A stretch of 23,845 nt of DNA from Bacteroidota bacterium. GTDB lineage: Bacteria; Bacteroidota; Bacteroidia; NS11-12g; UBA9320. The position numbers were made by a program, and so were the translations under genes. Positions 16,159-23,845 of this stretch are shown piece by piece. Each line of letters opens with the position of its first letter. Positions within the stretch are counted from its first letter, which is position 1. The notes under the pieces are model-generated. The model saw nothing but the letters and a program-made list of their open reading frames with translations. It did not search any database and was not told the origin of the DNA. The stretch covers positions 1 through 23,845 of the forward strand of contig JAHEKB010000004.1 of the NCBI GenBank assembly GCA_024638525.1, written 5' to 3'.

Positions 16159-16647
16159 TTAAAAGTCATCTTCTTCAAAACCTGTACGTCTGTGTCCTGA
16201 GACTACGTATTCGGTTCCTGGTGTATCGTCTCCAAAGGAAACTACAAAAGAGATACTATCTGTTTTTACCCCAGTTTTAGATTGACCTCCGTCTGGGAAG
16301 ATTTGACCACTTTTGATGATCATGTTTATAGGGTAAGCAACGTTCTCAATACTGTCTGGTTGTCCAAATGTGTTTCCACTGGGATTGCCATTTACTTTGC
16401 CTTTGTAGTCCCAGAAGTGTCCTTCATCTGATACCCAGATTTGAGCTCCATCAGCAGCTGCGGTATTGAAAGTTAGAATGGTGGAATATCCAGCACCATA
16501 AACATCGACTCCGCCAATAGTATAGGTTACATACCATTCACCTGCCAATTCGTGACCAGGATACATCACTGGCTCATACTCTTCTTGGCATGAGCTGGTG
16601 AATGCCACCAGGGCCACCAAAATTACTAAACCTTTTATTTTTTTCAT
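16159..16647 (-). CDS. Lipid_bd-family outer-membrane lipoprotein (putative lipid-binding hydrolase family)
   Basis: A 162-residue lipoprotein with lipobox TSSC (C20) followed by QEEYE, an acidic stretch like the surface-export signals of Bacteroidota lipoproteins. The mature part has GEWYVTYTIGG, a long middle with FWDYKGKVNGN and ends SGHRRTGFEEDDF. This end is characteristic of the Pfam family Lipid_bd (lipid-binding putative hydrolase), found as the last gene of SusCD operons in Bacteroides. Its true ligand is not known, and the hydrolase label is only a family name. It is the fourth gene of the operon, starting 12 bases after the previous stop, and is followed by the strong terminator. 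Confidence 0.82.
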   Translation of the reverse strand: MKKIKGLVILVALVAFTSSCQEEYEPVMYPGHELAGEWYVTYTIGGVDVYGAGYSTILTFNTAAADGAQIWVSDEGHFWDYKGKVNGNPSGNTFGQPDSIENVAYPINMIIKSGQIFPDGGQSKTGVKTDSISFVVSFGDDTPGTEYVVSGHRRTGFEEDDF

Positions 16648-16659
16648 GTTCTTTCTAAA

Positions 16660-17385
16660 TTAAAGTTGGACTTGATTTAATTCAATGGCCCAATTCCAGC
16701 CCGTCAGTGCCCAATCACAATCAAAATTGATTTTCTTGTTCACCGCATCAACTGTCATTTCGTTAACTGTAATAGCTCCACCGAATCCGTCATTTGCAAA
16801 GGTGCTGAATGTGAAATCGTTGGTTACTATATTGTTAGCAGTAACTTGCATGCCACCACTTTTGTAACGCAATCCGTAACCTACATAGATTTCGTAATAA
16901 GCTCCAAATCCACATGATAATTCATATGTACCATCGCTGTTCTTCCAAATCAAAACATATTCTACATCTGTTGCTCTAAGATCACCGTTTCTAATGATTG
17001 TTGCTTTGTACAAGCCCTCAATACTCGTTACGAGATCTCCTGTTTCAACAACATAGACACTACGTGATGCACTGCCTGAAAATCCATCTTTATTGGTTGC
17101 GGAATAAGTAAGATCATAGCGATCTGATAAATTCCCATCTACACTAGTTCCTCCGCGATAAGCTCCTGCCACGGTTGTCGTGACTGGAATACTCACCCCA
17201 TTTTCACTAGCATCAACACCTGGATCTGTGAATGTTGTACCCAAGTCAATAAATAATGGGTTATCACCTTCTACAGAAAACAAGGGATAATTGGTTTCTC
17301 TGGCTACGTCGCCCGTGGTTGCTTCATTACATGAAGCTAAAACTCCTACAGTCAGTAAAGCCAAGACTATTTTTAGTGTTTTCAT
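16660..17385 (-). CDS. Surface lipoprotein with Ig-like DUF5011/DUF5012-type domains
   Basis: A 241-residue lipoprotein with lipobox LASC (C19) followed by NEATTGD. Residues about 38-115 form an immunoglobulin-like bacterial domain: the marker TFTDPGVDASENG and the closing strands YDLTYSATNKDG and SGSASRSVYV are typical of DUF5011/HYR-like folds. Residues about 118-241 form a second beta-rich domain of the DUF5012 type common in SusCD operons, ending NWAIELNQVQL. Such proteins probably act as surface glycan- or ligand-binding partners of the SusCD complex; no catalytic motif is seen. It lies 18 bases after the SusD gene and 12 bases before the Lipid_bd gene. Confidence 0.8.
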   Translation of the reverse strand: MKTLKIVLALLTVGVLASCNEATTGDVARETNYPLFSVEGDNPLFIDLGTTFTDPGVDASENGVSIPVTTTVAGAYRGGTSVDGNLSDRYDLTYSATNKDGFSGSASRSVYVVETGDLVTSIEGLYKATIIRNGDLRATDVEYVLIWKNSDGTYELSCGFGAYYEIYVGYGLRYKSGGMQVTANNIVTNDFTFSTFANDGFGGAITVNEMTVDAVNKKINFDCDWALTGWNWAIELNQVQL

Positions 17386-17403
17386 AATTTGTTCTTTTTT
17401 TAA

Positions 17404-18867
17404 TTATTTCTGGTCCCACCAAACTTTGACGCCAATTGCTTGTGCTATCTGGGCTGGTGCATTTGTATTACGTTGTACCTCTCTATCCGGAACCGGTAAT
17501 CTTCTAGGTGATTTGCCTGCTGACAACACACTTGCAAAAGAGTATGTTAGCTCACCAATATCACCGGCGGTTCCTTGATCCGCTGCTGCTTGAAAAGGAG
17601 GATACTGCGTTCTATTCCTTTCAAAGAACGCCTCCAAATTCATAAAGTTAGCCAAAGCAATCCATTTTTGAGTCATAATTGGCTCAATGTCCGTTTCAAC
17701 ATTTCCTGTTGGTACATATTCATACGCACCAGAAACTCCGTAAAGAGCCGCAGCTCCACTTGCTCCATGCATGGCGAATGAACGCTCAATTCCAGCTTCA
17801 TAAGCGGCTTTAGCTCCTGATCCACCTGCATATCGTACCAAGGCTTCAGCAACAAGGAAGTGTTTCTCTGCAACCATCATGAAATATACAGGGTCTGTAG
17901 GACCAATACTGGGTCTTGACAATTCTCCATTAGGTATATCTCGGTTGGCAAAATCTCCTTGAATCTTCGCATTGTGACCACCAGAACCTGGATCGTAAAT
18001 TCCATCGATTCTGTTGTCGCCAACATCAAGAAGCATTTGCAAAAGACTTAGGCTGGCTCTGCAATTTACATCACCTAAACGGCTTACTTGAATTTCGTAG
18101 TAAGGATTTCTTTTACCTTGCTCTGCACCAAAGTCAGCAAATGCAATATCCCTTGTTATGAAATTATCTTCAGTAAGTAAGGCATTGACCTTAGCCGCAT
18201 CAGCACTTGAAGTATAAGCCATTCTAAGATACATTTTCAATTTCAACGTATTCGCAAAGCGAATCCATTCGTCGATATCACCGCCAAGTATAATATCGCT
18301 AGAACCTGGATCTTCTCCAATTCCTCCGGAATTAACAAGAGCAACAGCTTCATCAATTCTGGCGAGGAGTGCAGGATAGATATCCTTTCCTTCATCGAAT
18401 TTTGGGTTGTAATTATCTGAACCTTGAAGAGCTTCCGAAAATGGAATCTCATTATATAGGTCAGCTAACATTTGGAAAGCATAAGCCTGCATCAAAGTAG
18501 CAATAAGGTAATATCCGTTATCTCCACTTTGAAGTGCTTTATCTCGAATGATCTCCAAATCATTTAAACCACCGGCATATGCTTCTTGCCAATGGCCATC
18601 AAATTTATCAGTTGGCACATTGTACTCGTCATAATCCTCATACTGACCTGCGTCAGGAGATTGAGTGTAAAACTGAGTCCAAAAACCACCTAATGTATTG
18701 TAGTCTCCACCAAAAGTAACCATCATTGATGATTGTGCCCCTGGCAACATTAAATCAATCGAAGCATCAGAAGGGTTGTTGGGATCTGTATTAACATCCA
18801 GATACTCATTACAACTTGTCGATACTAGGATCAGACTTAGAAATAGAACTTTAAATATATTTTTCAT
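17404..18867 (-). CDS. SusD/RagB-like nutrient-binding outer-membrane lipoprotein (SusD-like_2)
   Basis: A 487-residue lipoprotein that acts as the lid of the SusC transporter and binds nutrient at the cell surface. The start is ATG at 18867 (MKNIFKVLFLSLIL); an in-frame TTG two codons upstream is less likely. Lipobox STSC (C19) is followed by NEYLDVNTDPNNP, the standard start of this family, and GGFWTQFYTQ is typical of the SusD-like_2 group (Pfam PF12771). The helical TPR-like core includes ANTLKLKMYLRMAYT and FMMVAEKHFLVAEAL, and the C-terminus RRLPVPDREVQRN is a family signature. It begins 12 bases after the SusC stop. Ligand unknown; members of this subgroup are not all tied to glycans. 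Confidence 0.94.
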   Translation of the reverse strand: MKNIFKVLFLSLILVSTSCNEYLDVNTDPNNPSDASIDLMLPGAQSSMMVTFGGDYNTLGGFWTQFYTQSPDAGQYEDYDEYNVPTDKFDGHWQEAYAGGLNDLEIIRDKALQSGDNGYYLIATLMQAYAFQMLADLYNEIPFSEALQGSDNYNPKFDEGKDIYPALLARIDEAVALVNSGGIGEDPGSSDIILGGDIDEWIRFANTLKLKMYLRMAYTSSADAAKVNALLTEDNFITRDIAFADFGAEQGKRNPYYEIQVSRLGDVNCRASLSLLQMLLDVGDNRIDGIYDPGSGGHNAKIQGDFANRDIPNGELSRPSIGPTDPVYFMMVAEKHFLVAEALVRYAGGSGAKAAYEAGIERSFAMHGASGAAALYGVSGAYEYVPTGNVETDIEPIMTQKWIALANFMNLEAFFERNRTQYPPFQAAADQGTAGDIGELTYSFASVLSAGKSPRRLPVPDREVQRNTNAPAQIAQAIGVKVWWDQK

Positions 18868-18879
18868 TTTCAATTCTGA

Positions 18880-21800
18880 TTAAAGGGTTAACATCAATTG
18901 GAATCCATAAGAACGCGTTGTTGGGTTGGCGCTAAATTCACCAAATCCTGCCTGTATAACATCCGTACTAAAAGAAGTTACTTCAGGATCAACAAACTGA
19001 TTATCTACAGGGGTCCACAAGAAGAGGTTTCTTCCAATAAGACTAACCGTCAAACCGCTAAAAGGAGTCTTGTCCGTAATGCTGGCAGGAACTCTATAGC
19101 TTAGCACTACCTCTCTCAATTTAGTGAATGACTTGTCAATTACATTTTGACGATCAAAAGCCGAAGCTCTGTGATAGTCATCCATATGCGCCGGATCAAC
19201 TGGAATAGTATTTTCAACATAATCGAAAGTGCCATCGCCATTGTCGATTTTCTGTACGGAATTTGGTACAATGAACGGCTTGCGATCATTGGTCTGAGAT
19301 TTAACTGTGTTTCCTGTAAAGAAATTGATATCAGCAGTTCTGCTAAACATTAGACCACCTTGACGTGTATCAAATGTGAATCCAAGACTCAAACCTTTCC
19401 AAGAAAAGGAATTCGAGATACCCAAAATATAATTGGTTTGAGAATTGCCGTAGTATTCTTTCTCAGTTGAAGCCACGGGCACTCCATTGGCATCCACAAC
19501 AACTTGATCTGGATTATCTGGATTAGTTTCAGGAACTTCTCCTTTAAACACCCCAATTGGCTCACCAGCCAATGCTACATAACCCGTAGTAGAAAGTCCG
19601 CCAATCGCTAATTCTTCTATCGAAGGATCTAATTGATCAACATTGTTTCTGTTTCTGGTGAAGTTGGTTGATATCATCCAATTCAGTCCATCCTCGTTTC
19701 TCAAGACTCTATATGACAATACTGCTTCTAAACCCTTATTGGTGATTTGTGCAGGGTTGGCAAAATAGAAGGTCCATCCACTTGAAGGAGCCAAATTAAC
19801 CGATAGAATTTGATTTTCAGTTGTTCTACTGTAATAGGTGAAATCAAGCACGATTCTGTTATCCCAGAACTTAAGATCTGCACCTATTTCAAGCTCTTTT
19901 GTAATTTCAGGTGTCAATTCAGGATTTCCTACCCTATTCCCCATTTCGAATCCATTTATTCCGCTAGCCAGTGGATAAGTGAAATTTCTAAAAGGCATAT
20001 AATTACCTGCCTGGGTGTATACTTGGCTGATGACGTATGGTGCCGCATCATTACCTGAAAGACCATATCCCAATCTCAATTTACCATAAGTAAGGAAGTT
20101 TGGAAGTCCGGCAATTGCATCAGAGAAAACATAACTCAAATTTGCTGCTGGATAGAAAAATGAATTATTCTCCTCTGGCAGAGTAGATGACCAGTCGTTT
20201 CTCGCTGACACATTTAAGAATAAGAAGTTCTTATAACTTACTGAGGCAATTCCAAAAGCACCTATCAATCTTCTCAATGATTCTGTCTCAGCAATTACTG
20301 GAGTAGATCCGGAGTTAGAAACATTGTAGAAACCTCCAATGTCCAGTCCGTTTACTGAAGTAAATAAAGAATTAGTACCTCTTTGGTTGACATTAAGTCC
20401 TGCAGTTACATCTAATTTTATAAGTGAAGATAGACTCTTATCATAACTCACGAGGAAATCATGGTTCAACTGAGTTCTGTTGTTCATTTGTTCACTTACG
20501 AAACCAGGATCATCTACGCTTCCCGCATTGACGCCTTCAGGTAATAAGATTGCGCGGTGAACGTGAGTATTGTGATTCTCAATGTCGTAACCGAAGCGGT
20601 AAGTAGCACTTAAATTTTCAAGAATATCTACAGTTGCTTCAAGGCCTCCAAAAAACTTAGTTCCTTTATAATCGTTCTGATTTTCATTTAATACGAAATA
20701 TGGATTAGTAACACCATATGGAGTAAAATAATCCTCTGGATTATAGTACTTAGCTGTATAATCCATCATGTCTACCACACTTAAATCTCTGGGAAGCTGC
20801 ATCAAGTTGTTGTAGATTCCTTGTTGACCCTGTCCAGTTGGAACGAAGCCAGTACGAGTATCTGCGTAATTCATGGTACCTGAAACACTCACCACACCAA
20901 AATCTTGCATACCCCTCAAGGCAATAGTATTTCTGTTGTACTGATCAATTGGTGTACCATCAGTAGCATCAGGAAATATTCCATCGTGATTCACATTGGA
21001 GAATGAAGCATAAAAGTTCCTATCTGCACCACCACCACTGATTGCGACGTGGTTCTTAATACTAACTCCTGTTTCGAAGAAGTCACGAATATTGTTCTCT
21101 AGTGGAACAAACGGCTTCAGTAATTGAGAATTGTCGACAATACGACCAAACACTCTATCTCGTCCATCCATTTTTGGCCCCCAAGATCCGTTTTCATCTA
21201 GCCAGTGATTACCATCCCATCCTTGTCCAAATGTGTTTTGGAATTCGGGAAGCCTCAAGGGTGTGAAAAAAGTAGTGTTTCCAGAATACTGTACTCCAAT
21301 TCCTTTCGCAGATTTTCGAGTACCCTCTGTACCTTTTTTGGTAGTAATCATAATCACTCCATTAGCCGCACGAGAACCATAAAGAGCCGTTGCGTTTGAT
21401 CCCTTAAGAATGTCCATCGAAGCTATATCTTCTGGGTTTATCGCGTTCAAGCCATTACCGAAGTCAAAAGCACCACTCAATTGATTGGAACCTATAGTTG
21501 AATTCGTCAACGGAACACCGTCCACTACAATTAAAGGCTGATTGCCACCAGTGAGCGACTGAAGACCGCGAATAACCACTCGCGTAGATGCTCCTGGATC
21601 AGTAGATGCGACATTGATGTCAACACCCGCAACCTTTCCTTGAATGGAATTCAAGACCGAACGATCACCCCCCTCAGTCAAGGCAACATCGCTCACCGAA
21701 GTTACAGAGTAACCCAGAGATCGCGATGATTTCTTGATGTTTTGAGCTGTAACCACAACTTCGCCAATGGTTTCGTCCGAAGCCTGCATCTTGACTGTCA

Positions 21801-22077
21801 CAGTCGATGCAGAACCTACGGCTACTTCTTTGTCTGTCATTCCAAAGGAAGTAATAACCAAAACCGGCTCAGCTGAAGTCAGATTGATGGTGAACGCACC
21901 ATTGGCTCCTGTGTAGGCTCCGTTGGTTGTCCCCTTTTCTTTCACCATAGCACCGATGATCCCGGCACCATTGTCATCTAGCACGGCACCAGTAATGGTA
22001 CGGGTTTGCGCTTCTGCAATTATGCCTAAACACAAGAGCACACAAACCCCTAGAGTTTGAATTAATTTCTGTTTCAT
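18880..22077 (-). CDS. SusC/RagA-type TonB-linked outer-membrane transporter
   Basis: A 1065-residue TonB-dependent transporter that imports large nutrients with its SusD partner. The start is ATG at 22077 (MKQKLIQTLGVCVLL); an upstream ATG at 22125 would spoil the signal peptide. Order of parts: signal peptide to about residue 23 (AEAQ), a CarboxypepD_reg-like domain (about 26-98, TITGAVLDDNGAGIIGAMV), TonB box EVVVTAQ (106-112), plug domain (about 118-247) with GVDINV, TRVVIRG, PLIVVDGVPL and the SusC signature ALYGSRAANGVIMITTKKG, then a beta barrel to the last residue, ending GFQLMLTL. It heads the four-gene operon. There is no N-terminal sigma-regulator signalling domain, so it is unlikely to drive an ECF sigma pathway itself. 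Confidence 0.96.
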   Translation of the reverse strand: MKQKLIQTLGVCVLLCLGIIAEAQTRTITGAVLDDNGAGIIGAMVKEKGTTNGAYTGANGAFTINLTSAEPVLVITSFGMTDKEVAVGSASTVTVKMQASDETIGEVVVTAQNIKKSSRSLGYSVTSVSDVALTEGGDRSVLNSIQGKVAGVDINVASTDPGASTRVVIRGLQSLTGGNQPLIVVDGVPLTNSTIGSNQLSGAFDFGNGLNAINPEDIASMDILKGSNATALYGSRAANGVIMITTKKGTEGTRKSAKGIGVQYSGNTTFFTPLRLPEFQNTFGQGWDGNHWLDENGSWGPKMDGRDRVFGRIVDNSQLLKPFVPLENNIRDFFETGVSIKNHVAISGGGADRNFYASFSNVNHDGIFPDATDGTPIDQYNRNTIALRGMQDFGVVSVSGTMNYADTRTGFVPTGQGQQGIYNNLMQLPRDLSVVDMMDYTAKYYNPEDYFTPYGVTNPYFVLNENQNDYKGTKFFGGLEATVDILENLSATYRFGYDIENHNTHVHRAILLPEGVNAGSVDDPGFVSEQMNNRTQLNHDFLVSYDKSLSSLIKLDVTAGLNVNQRGTNSLFTSVNGLDIGGFYNVSNSGSTPVIAETESLRRLIGAFGIASVSYKNFLFLNVSARNDWSSTLPEENNSFFYPAANLSYVFSDAIAGLPNFLTYGKLRLGYGLSGNDAAPYVISQVYTQAGNYMPFRNFTYPLASGINGFEMGNRVGNPELTPEITKELEIGADLKFWDNRIVLDFTYYSRTTENQILSVNLAPSSGWTFYFANPAQITNKGLEAVLSYRVLRNEDGLNWMISTNFTRNRNNVDQLDPSIEELAIGGLSTTGYVALAGEPIGVFKGEVPETNPDNPDQVVVDANGVPVASTEKEYYGNSQTNYILGISNSFSWKGLSLGFTFDTRQGGLMFSRTADINFFTGNTVKSQTNDRKPFIVPNSVQKIDNGDGTFDYVENTIPVDPAHMDDYHRASAFDRQNVIDKSFTKLREVVLSYRVPASITDKTPFSGLTVSLIGRNLFLWTPVDNQFVDPEVTSFSTDVIQAGFGEFSANPTTRSYGFQLMLTL

Positions 22078-22104
22078 AAACTTAGCTTTACGTTTTATTA
22101 ATGC

Positions 22105-22136
22105 CAAAGTAATACCAATGTCCATGAAATGACAAA
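22105..22136 (-). promoter_or_regulatory. Promoter of the SusCD operon
   Basis: On the minus strand TTTG (22136-22133) and TTACTTTG (22112-22105) are 20 bases apart, matching the TTTG...TAnnTTTG promoter with one mismatch in the -7 box (TT for TA). Transcription would start near 22100, giving a leader of about 20-25 bases before the SusC ATG. Confidence 0.5.
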
Positions 22137-22208
22137 TTTTGCCGATAGAATTTTTACTCCTTCTTCCCTTATTTCTAGGTCTCGTTAATAAATCTTCGTT
22201 GCTAGGGC

Positions 22209-22216
22209 TATCTTTG
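22209..22216 (+). promoter_or_regulatory. -7 promoter box of the DUF4290-murA operon
   Basis: TATCTTTG matches TAnnTTTG exactly and ends 9 bases before the ATG at 22226. The -33 region is weak (GTTAA about 21 bases upstream). The implied leader is about 5 bases. Confidence 0.45.
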
Positions 22217-22225
22217 CTTGAGAAA

Positions 22226-22843
22226 ATGGAGCTAAACTATAATACTCAAAGACCCAAAATTTCACTTTCAGAATATGGGCGCGGTGTTCAGGAATTGGTA
22301 GAACACCTCAAAACCATCGAAGACAGGGAACAGCGCAATCGAATGGCGCGTACCATATTCCAGGTAATGGTCAATTTGAACCCTGCAGTCAAAGAATTGG
22401 ATAACTATCAGCAAAAGCTGTGGGATCACATACACATCATGGGTAATTACGAATTGGATTTGGATGCTGAATATCCTAAACCCAGTCCTGAGACTTTGAC
22501 AAGTAATCCAGATAAAATTGGCTATAAAGGAGCATTGACGCGTTATCGCTTTTACGGCCGCAACCTCATTGAGATGATAGAAGGAGCCAAGGACTTGCCC
22601 GAAAGTGAGATCAAGACTTCTTACATTAATTACATTGCCTCATTCATGGTCAATTCTTCCAACAGTTGGAACGATGAAAACTTGGGGCCTGAACAAGTGG
22701 CACAACACCTTTCTGATCTGAGCGGGGGCAAACTTCAAATTGATCCCGAATCGCTTAACATTCATGTTGAGAAATTTAAAAAGCGCTCAAACACTAGTAA
22801 TAACAAAGGCAAAAAGAAAAAGAAATCCTACAGAAGAAGATAA
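22226..22843 (+). CDS. DUF4290 family protein
   Basis: A 205-residue soluble protein of the Bacteroidota-specific DUF4290 family, function unknown. The start is ATG at 22226, giving MELNYNTQRPKISLSEYGRG, the normal family N-terminus. A frame open from 22139 would add 29 hydrophobic residues that resemble a signal peptide, but it reads through the -7 box at 22209 and so was rejected. Conserved parts are VEHLKTIEDREQRNRMA, KLWDHIHIMGNYELD and the YINYIASFMVNSSNSWN helix. The last 20 residues are Lys/Arg rich and probably disordered. The stop overlaps the murA start (TAATG), so the two are co-translated, a linkage common in this phylum and suggesting an envelope-related role. Confidence 0.88.
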   Translation: MELNYNTQRPKISLSEYGRGVQELVEHLKTIEDREQRNRMARTIFQVMVNLNPAVKELDNYQQKLWDHIHIMGNYELDLDAEYPKPSPETLTSNPDKIGYKGALTRYRFYGRNLIEMIEGAKDLPESEIKTSYINYIASFMVNSSNSWNDENLGPEQVAQHLSDLSGGKLQIDPESLNIHVEKFKKRSNTSNNKGKKKKKSYRRR

Positions 22844-23845
22844 TGGGAACTTTTAAAATAGAAGGGGGCCATCAATTGCGTGGAAACTTGGTCCCTCAAG
22901 GTGCTAAAAACGAAGCCTTGCAAATTCTGTCGGCCGTTCTTTTGACTCCTGAACCGGTAGAGATAAAAAACATTCCCGAGATCAGGGATATCAACCGCAT
23001 GCTTGACCTTTTAAAAGGCTTGCGCGTTAAAGTTGATCGAAAAGGAAAAGGCCATTATGTATTCCAAGCAGATGACATTGACCTTGAATACTTTCACACA
23101 GAAGAATTCAAGAGCAAGGGCGCTTCGATCAGGGGATCAATTATGATTATTGGGCCGCTTCTGGCGCGATTTGGCATTGGCTATATTCCAAGCCCTGGTG
23201 GGGATAAAATAGGAAGAAGAAGACTAGATACACACTTCATTGGATTTGAGAAACTGGGCGCCACTTTTGATTATGATGACCATAATCGATTCTACGAAGT
23301 GACCGCTTCTAAATTGAAAGGCACCTATATGCTTTTGAATGAAGCATCGGTTACCGGAACGGCAAATATTCTTATGGCCGCTTCAATGGCCTCAGGCAAA
23401 ACGACCATTTATAATGCCGCATGCGAGCCCTATCTGCAGCAATTGTGCAAAATGATGATCTCAATGGGAGCAAAGATCCAAGGAGTAGGTTCAAATCTTT
23501 TGACCATAGAAGGAGTAGATTCTTTAGGCGGATGTGTTCATACCATACTCCCAGACATGATCGAGATAGGCAGTTTTATTAGCATGGCCGCCTTGACCAA
23601 GTCAGAAATTACCATCAAAGACGCACGGGTTGATCAATTGGGTTTGATTCTGGATGTCTACAAGAAATTGGGAGTGCAATTTGTTGTTAAGGACGATGAT
23701 ATAATTATTCCCGAAAACCACCATTACGAAATAGATTCCTTTATCGACGGAAGCATGATGACCATTGCAGATGCACCTTGGCCCGGACTCTCACCAGACC
23801 TCCTGAGTGTTATTTTGGTGATGTGTACGCAAGCAAAAGGCAATG
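22843..23845 (+). CDS. murA: UDP-N-acetylglucosamine 1-carboxyvinyltransferase (MurA), 3' end outside window
   Basis: First committed enzyme of peptidoglycan synthesis: transfers enolpyruvate from PEP to UDP-GlcNAc. The first 334 residues of about 430-440 are present; the frame is open to the window end. Substrate residues K22 and N23 lie in GAKNEAL, with RGSIMIIGPLLARFG (97-111) typical. The active-site loop reads PSPGGDKIGRRRLDTH: D121 occupies the place of the catalytic Cys (C115 in E. coli), codon GAT at 23203-23205. Asp at this site is known from Mycobacterium and Chlamydia MurA and gives fosfomycin insensitivity; it appears usual in Bacteroidota. Further conserved parts are EASVTGTANILMAA, LPDMIEIGSFI and APWPGLSPDLLSV. 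It overlaps the DUF4290 stop by one base. Confidence 0.97.
   Translation, partial: MGTFKIEGGHQLRGNLVPQGAKNEALQILSAVLLTPEPVEIKNIPEIRDINRMLDLLKGLRVKVDRKGKGHYVFQADDIDLEYFHTEEFKSKGASIRGSIMIIGPLLARFGIGYIPSPGGDKIGRRRLDTHFIGFEKLGATFDYDDHNRFYEVTASKLKGTYMLLNEASVTGTANILMAASMASGKTTIYNAACEPYLQQLCKMMISMGAKIQGVGSNLLTIEGVDSLGGCVHTILPDMIEIGSFISMAALTKSEITIKDARVDQLGLILDVYKKLGVQFVVKDDDIIIPENHHYEIDSFIDGSMMTIADAPWPGLSPDLLSVILVMCTQAKGN

Noticed and set aside
18880..22077. Long internal frames inside the SusC, SusD, leuS and yfhO genes on the other strand or frame
   Set aside because: They lie wholly within well-recognised genes, have no recognisable domains and no promoter or start context of their own.
22139..22225. 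N-terminal signal-peptide-like extension of the DUF4290 protein
   Set aside because: It starts with a non-ATG codon, reads through an exact TAnnTTTG box, and the family normally starts at the ATG at 22226.
1..23845. CRISPR array, tRNA/rRNA, insertion sequence, prophage or defence genes
   Set aside because: Looked for regular direct repeats, terminal inverted repeats, transposase or integrase motifs and tRNA-like clover sequences; none was convincing, and almost all the sequence is taken by ordinary genes.

Overview
This window looks like chromosome of a member of the Bacteroidota, most likely from the flavobacterial side of the phylum; genus cannot be read from the sequence. The clues are a SusC/SusD pair with two Bacteroidota-type partner lipoproteins, the lineage-restricted families DUF3098 (next to uppP) and DUF4290 (next to murA), a LeuRS with the Bacteroidota-type insertion, a MurA with Asp in place of the usual active-site Cys, AT-rich start regions without clear Shine-Dalgarno sequences, and promoter boxes fitting the Bacteroidota consensus TTTG/TAnnTTTG. 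It is gene-dense: no intergenic gap reaches 200 bases, and no tRNA, rRNA, CRISPR array, insertion sequence or prophage gene was seen.

Layout. (1) 1-7335, all on +: the tail of an unrecognised gene, an ATP-grasp enzyme, a GT4-like glycosyltransferase, a YfhO-family membrane protein, the clamp-loader subunit delta prime (holB) and ricT. These genes mostly overlap or nearly touch, so a surface-glycan module runs straight into holB-ricT. (2) 7332-9684: recR (-) converges with ricT; apaG (+) diverges from recR; uppP and a DUF3098 gene (-) converge with apaG and diverge from leuS. (3) 9685-16116: leuS and fumarylacetoacetase on +, a lipoprotein/RRM-protein pair on -, then an aldehyde dehydrogenase of the 2-aminomuconate (ALDH8A1) type on +. 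The two catabolic enzymes point to breakdown of tyrosine/phenylalanine and of tryptophan (kynurenine route) or a related aromatic. (4) 16159-22077, on -: a four-gene outer-membrane uptake operon, SusC-SusD-DUF5011-type lipoprotein-Lipid_bd lipoprotein, closed by a strong hairpin shared with the aldehyde dehydrogenase gene. (5) 22226-23845, on +: DUF4290 gene and murA, which runs off the window end.

I see no clearly new defence or mobile system. The best second-look items are: TAnnTTTG boxes only 6-12 bases upstream of four start codons, implying leaderless or nearly leaderless mRNAs; the MurA Cys-to-Asp change expected to give intrinsic fosfomycin resistance; a SusCD operon with no linked enzyme or regulator and so no known substrate; and RicT with an N-terminal Cys cluster and a long basic Asn/Arg tail. 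Several start codons were moved from the longest possible reading frame, with reasons given in each entry.
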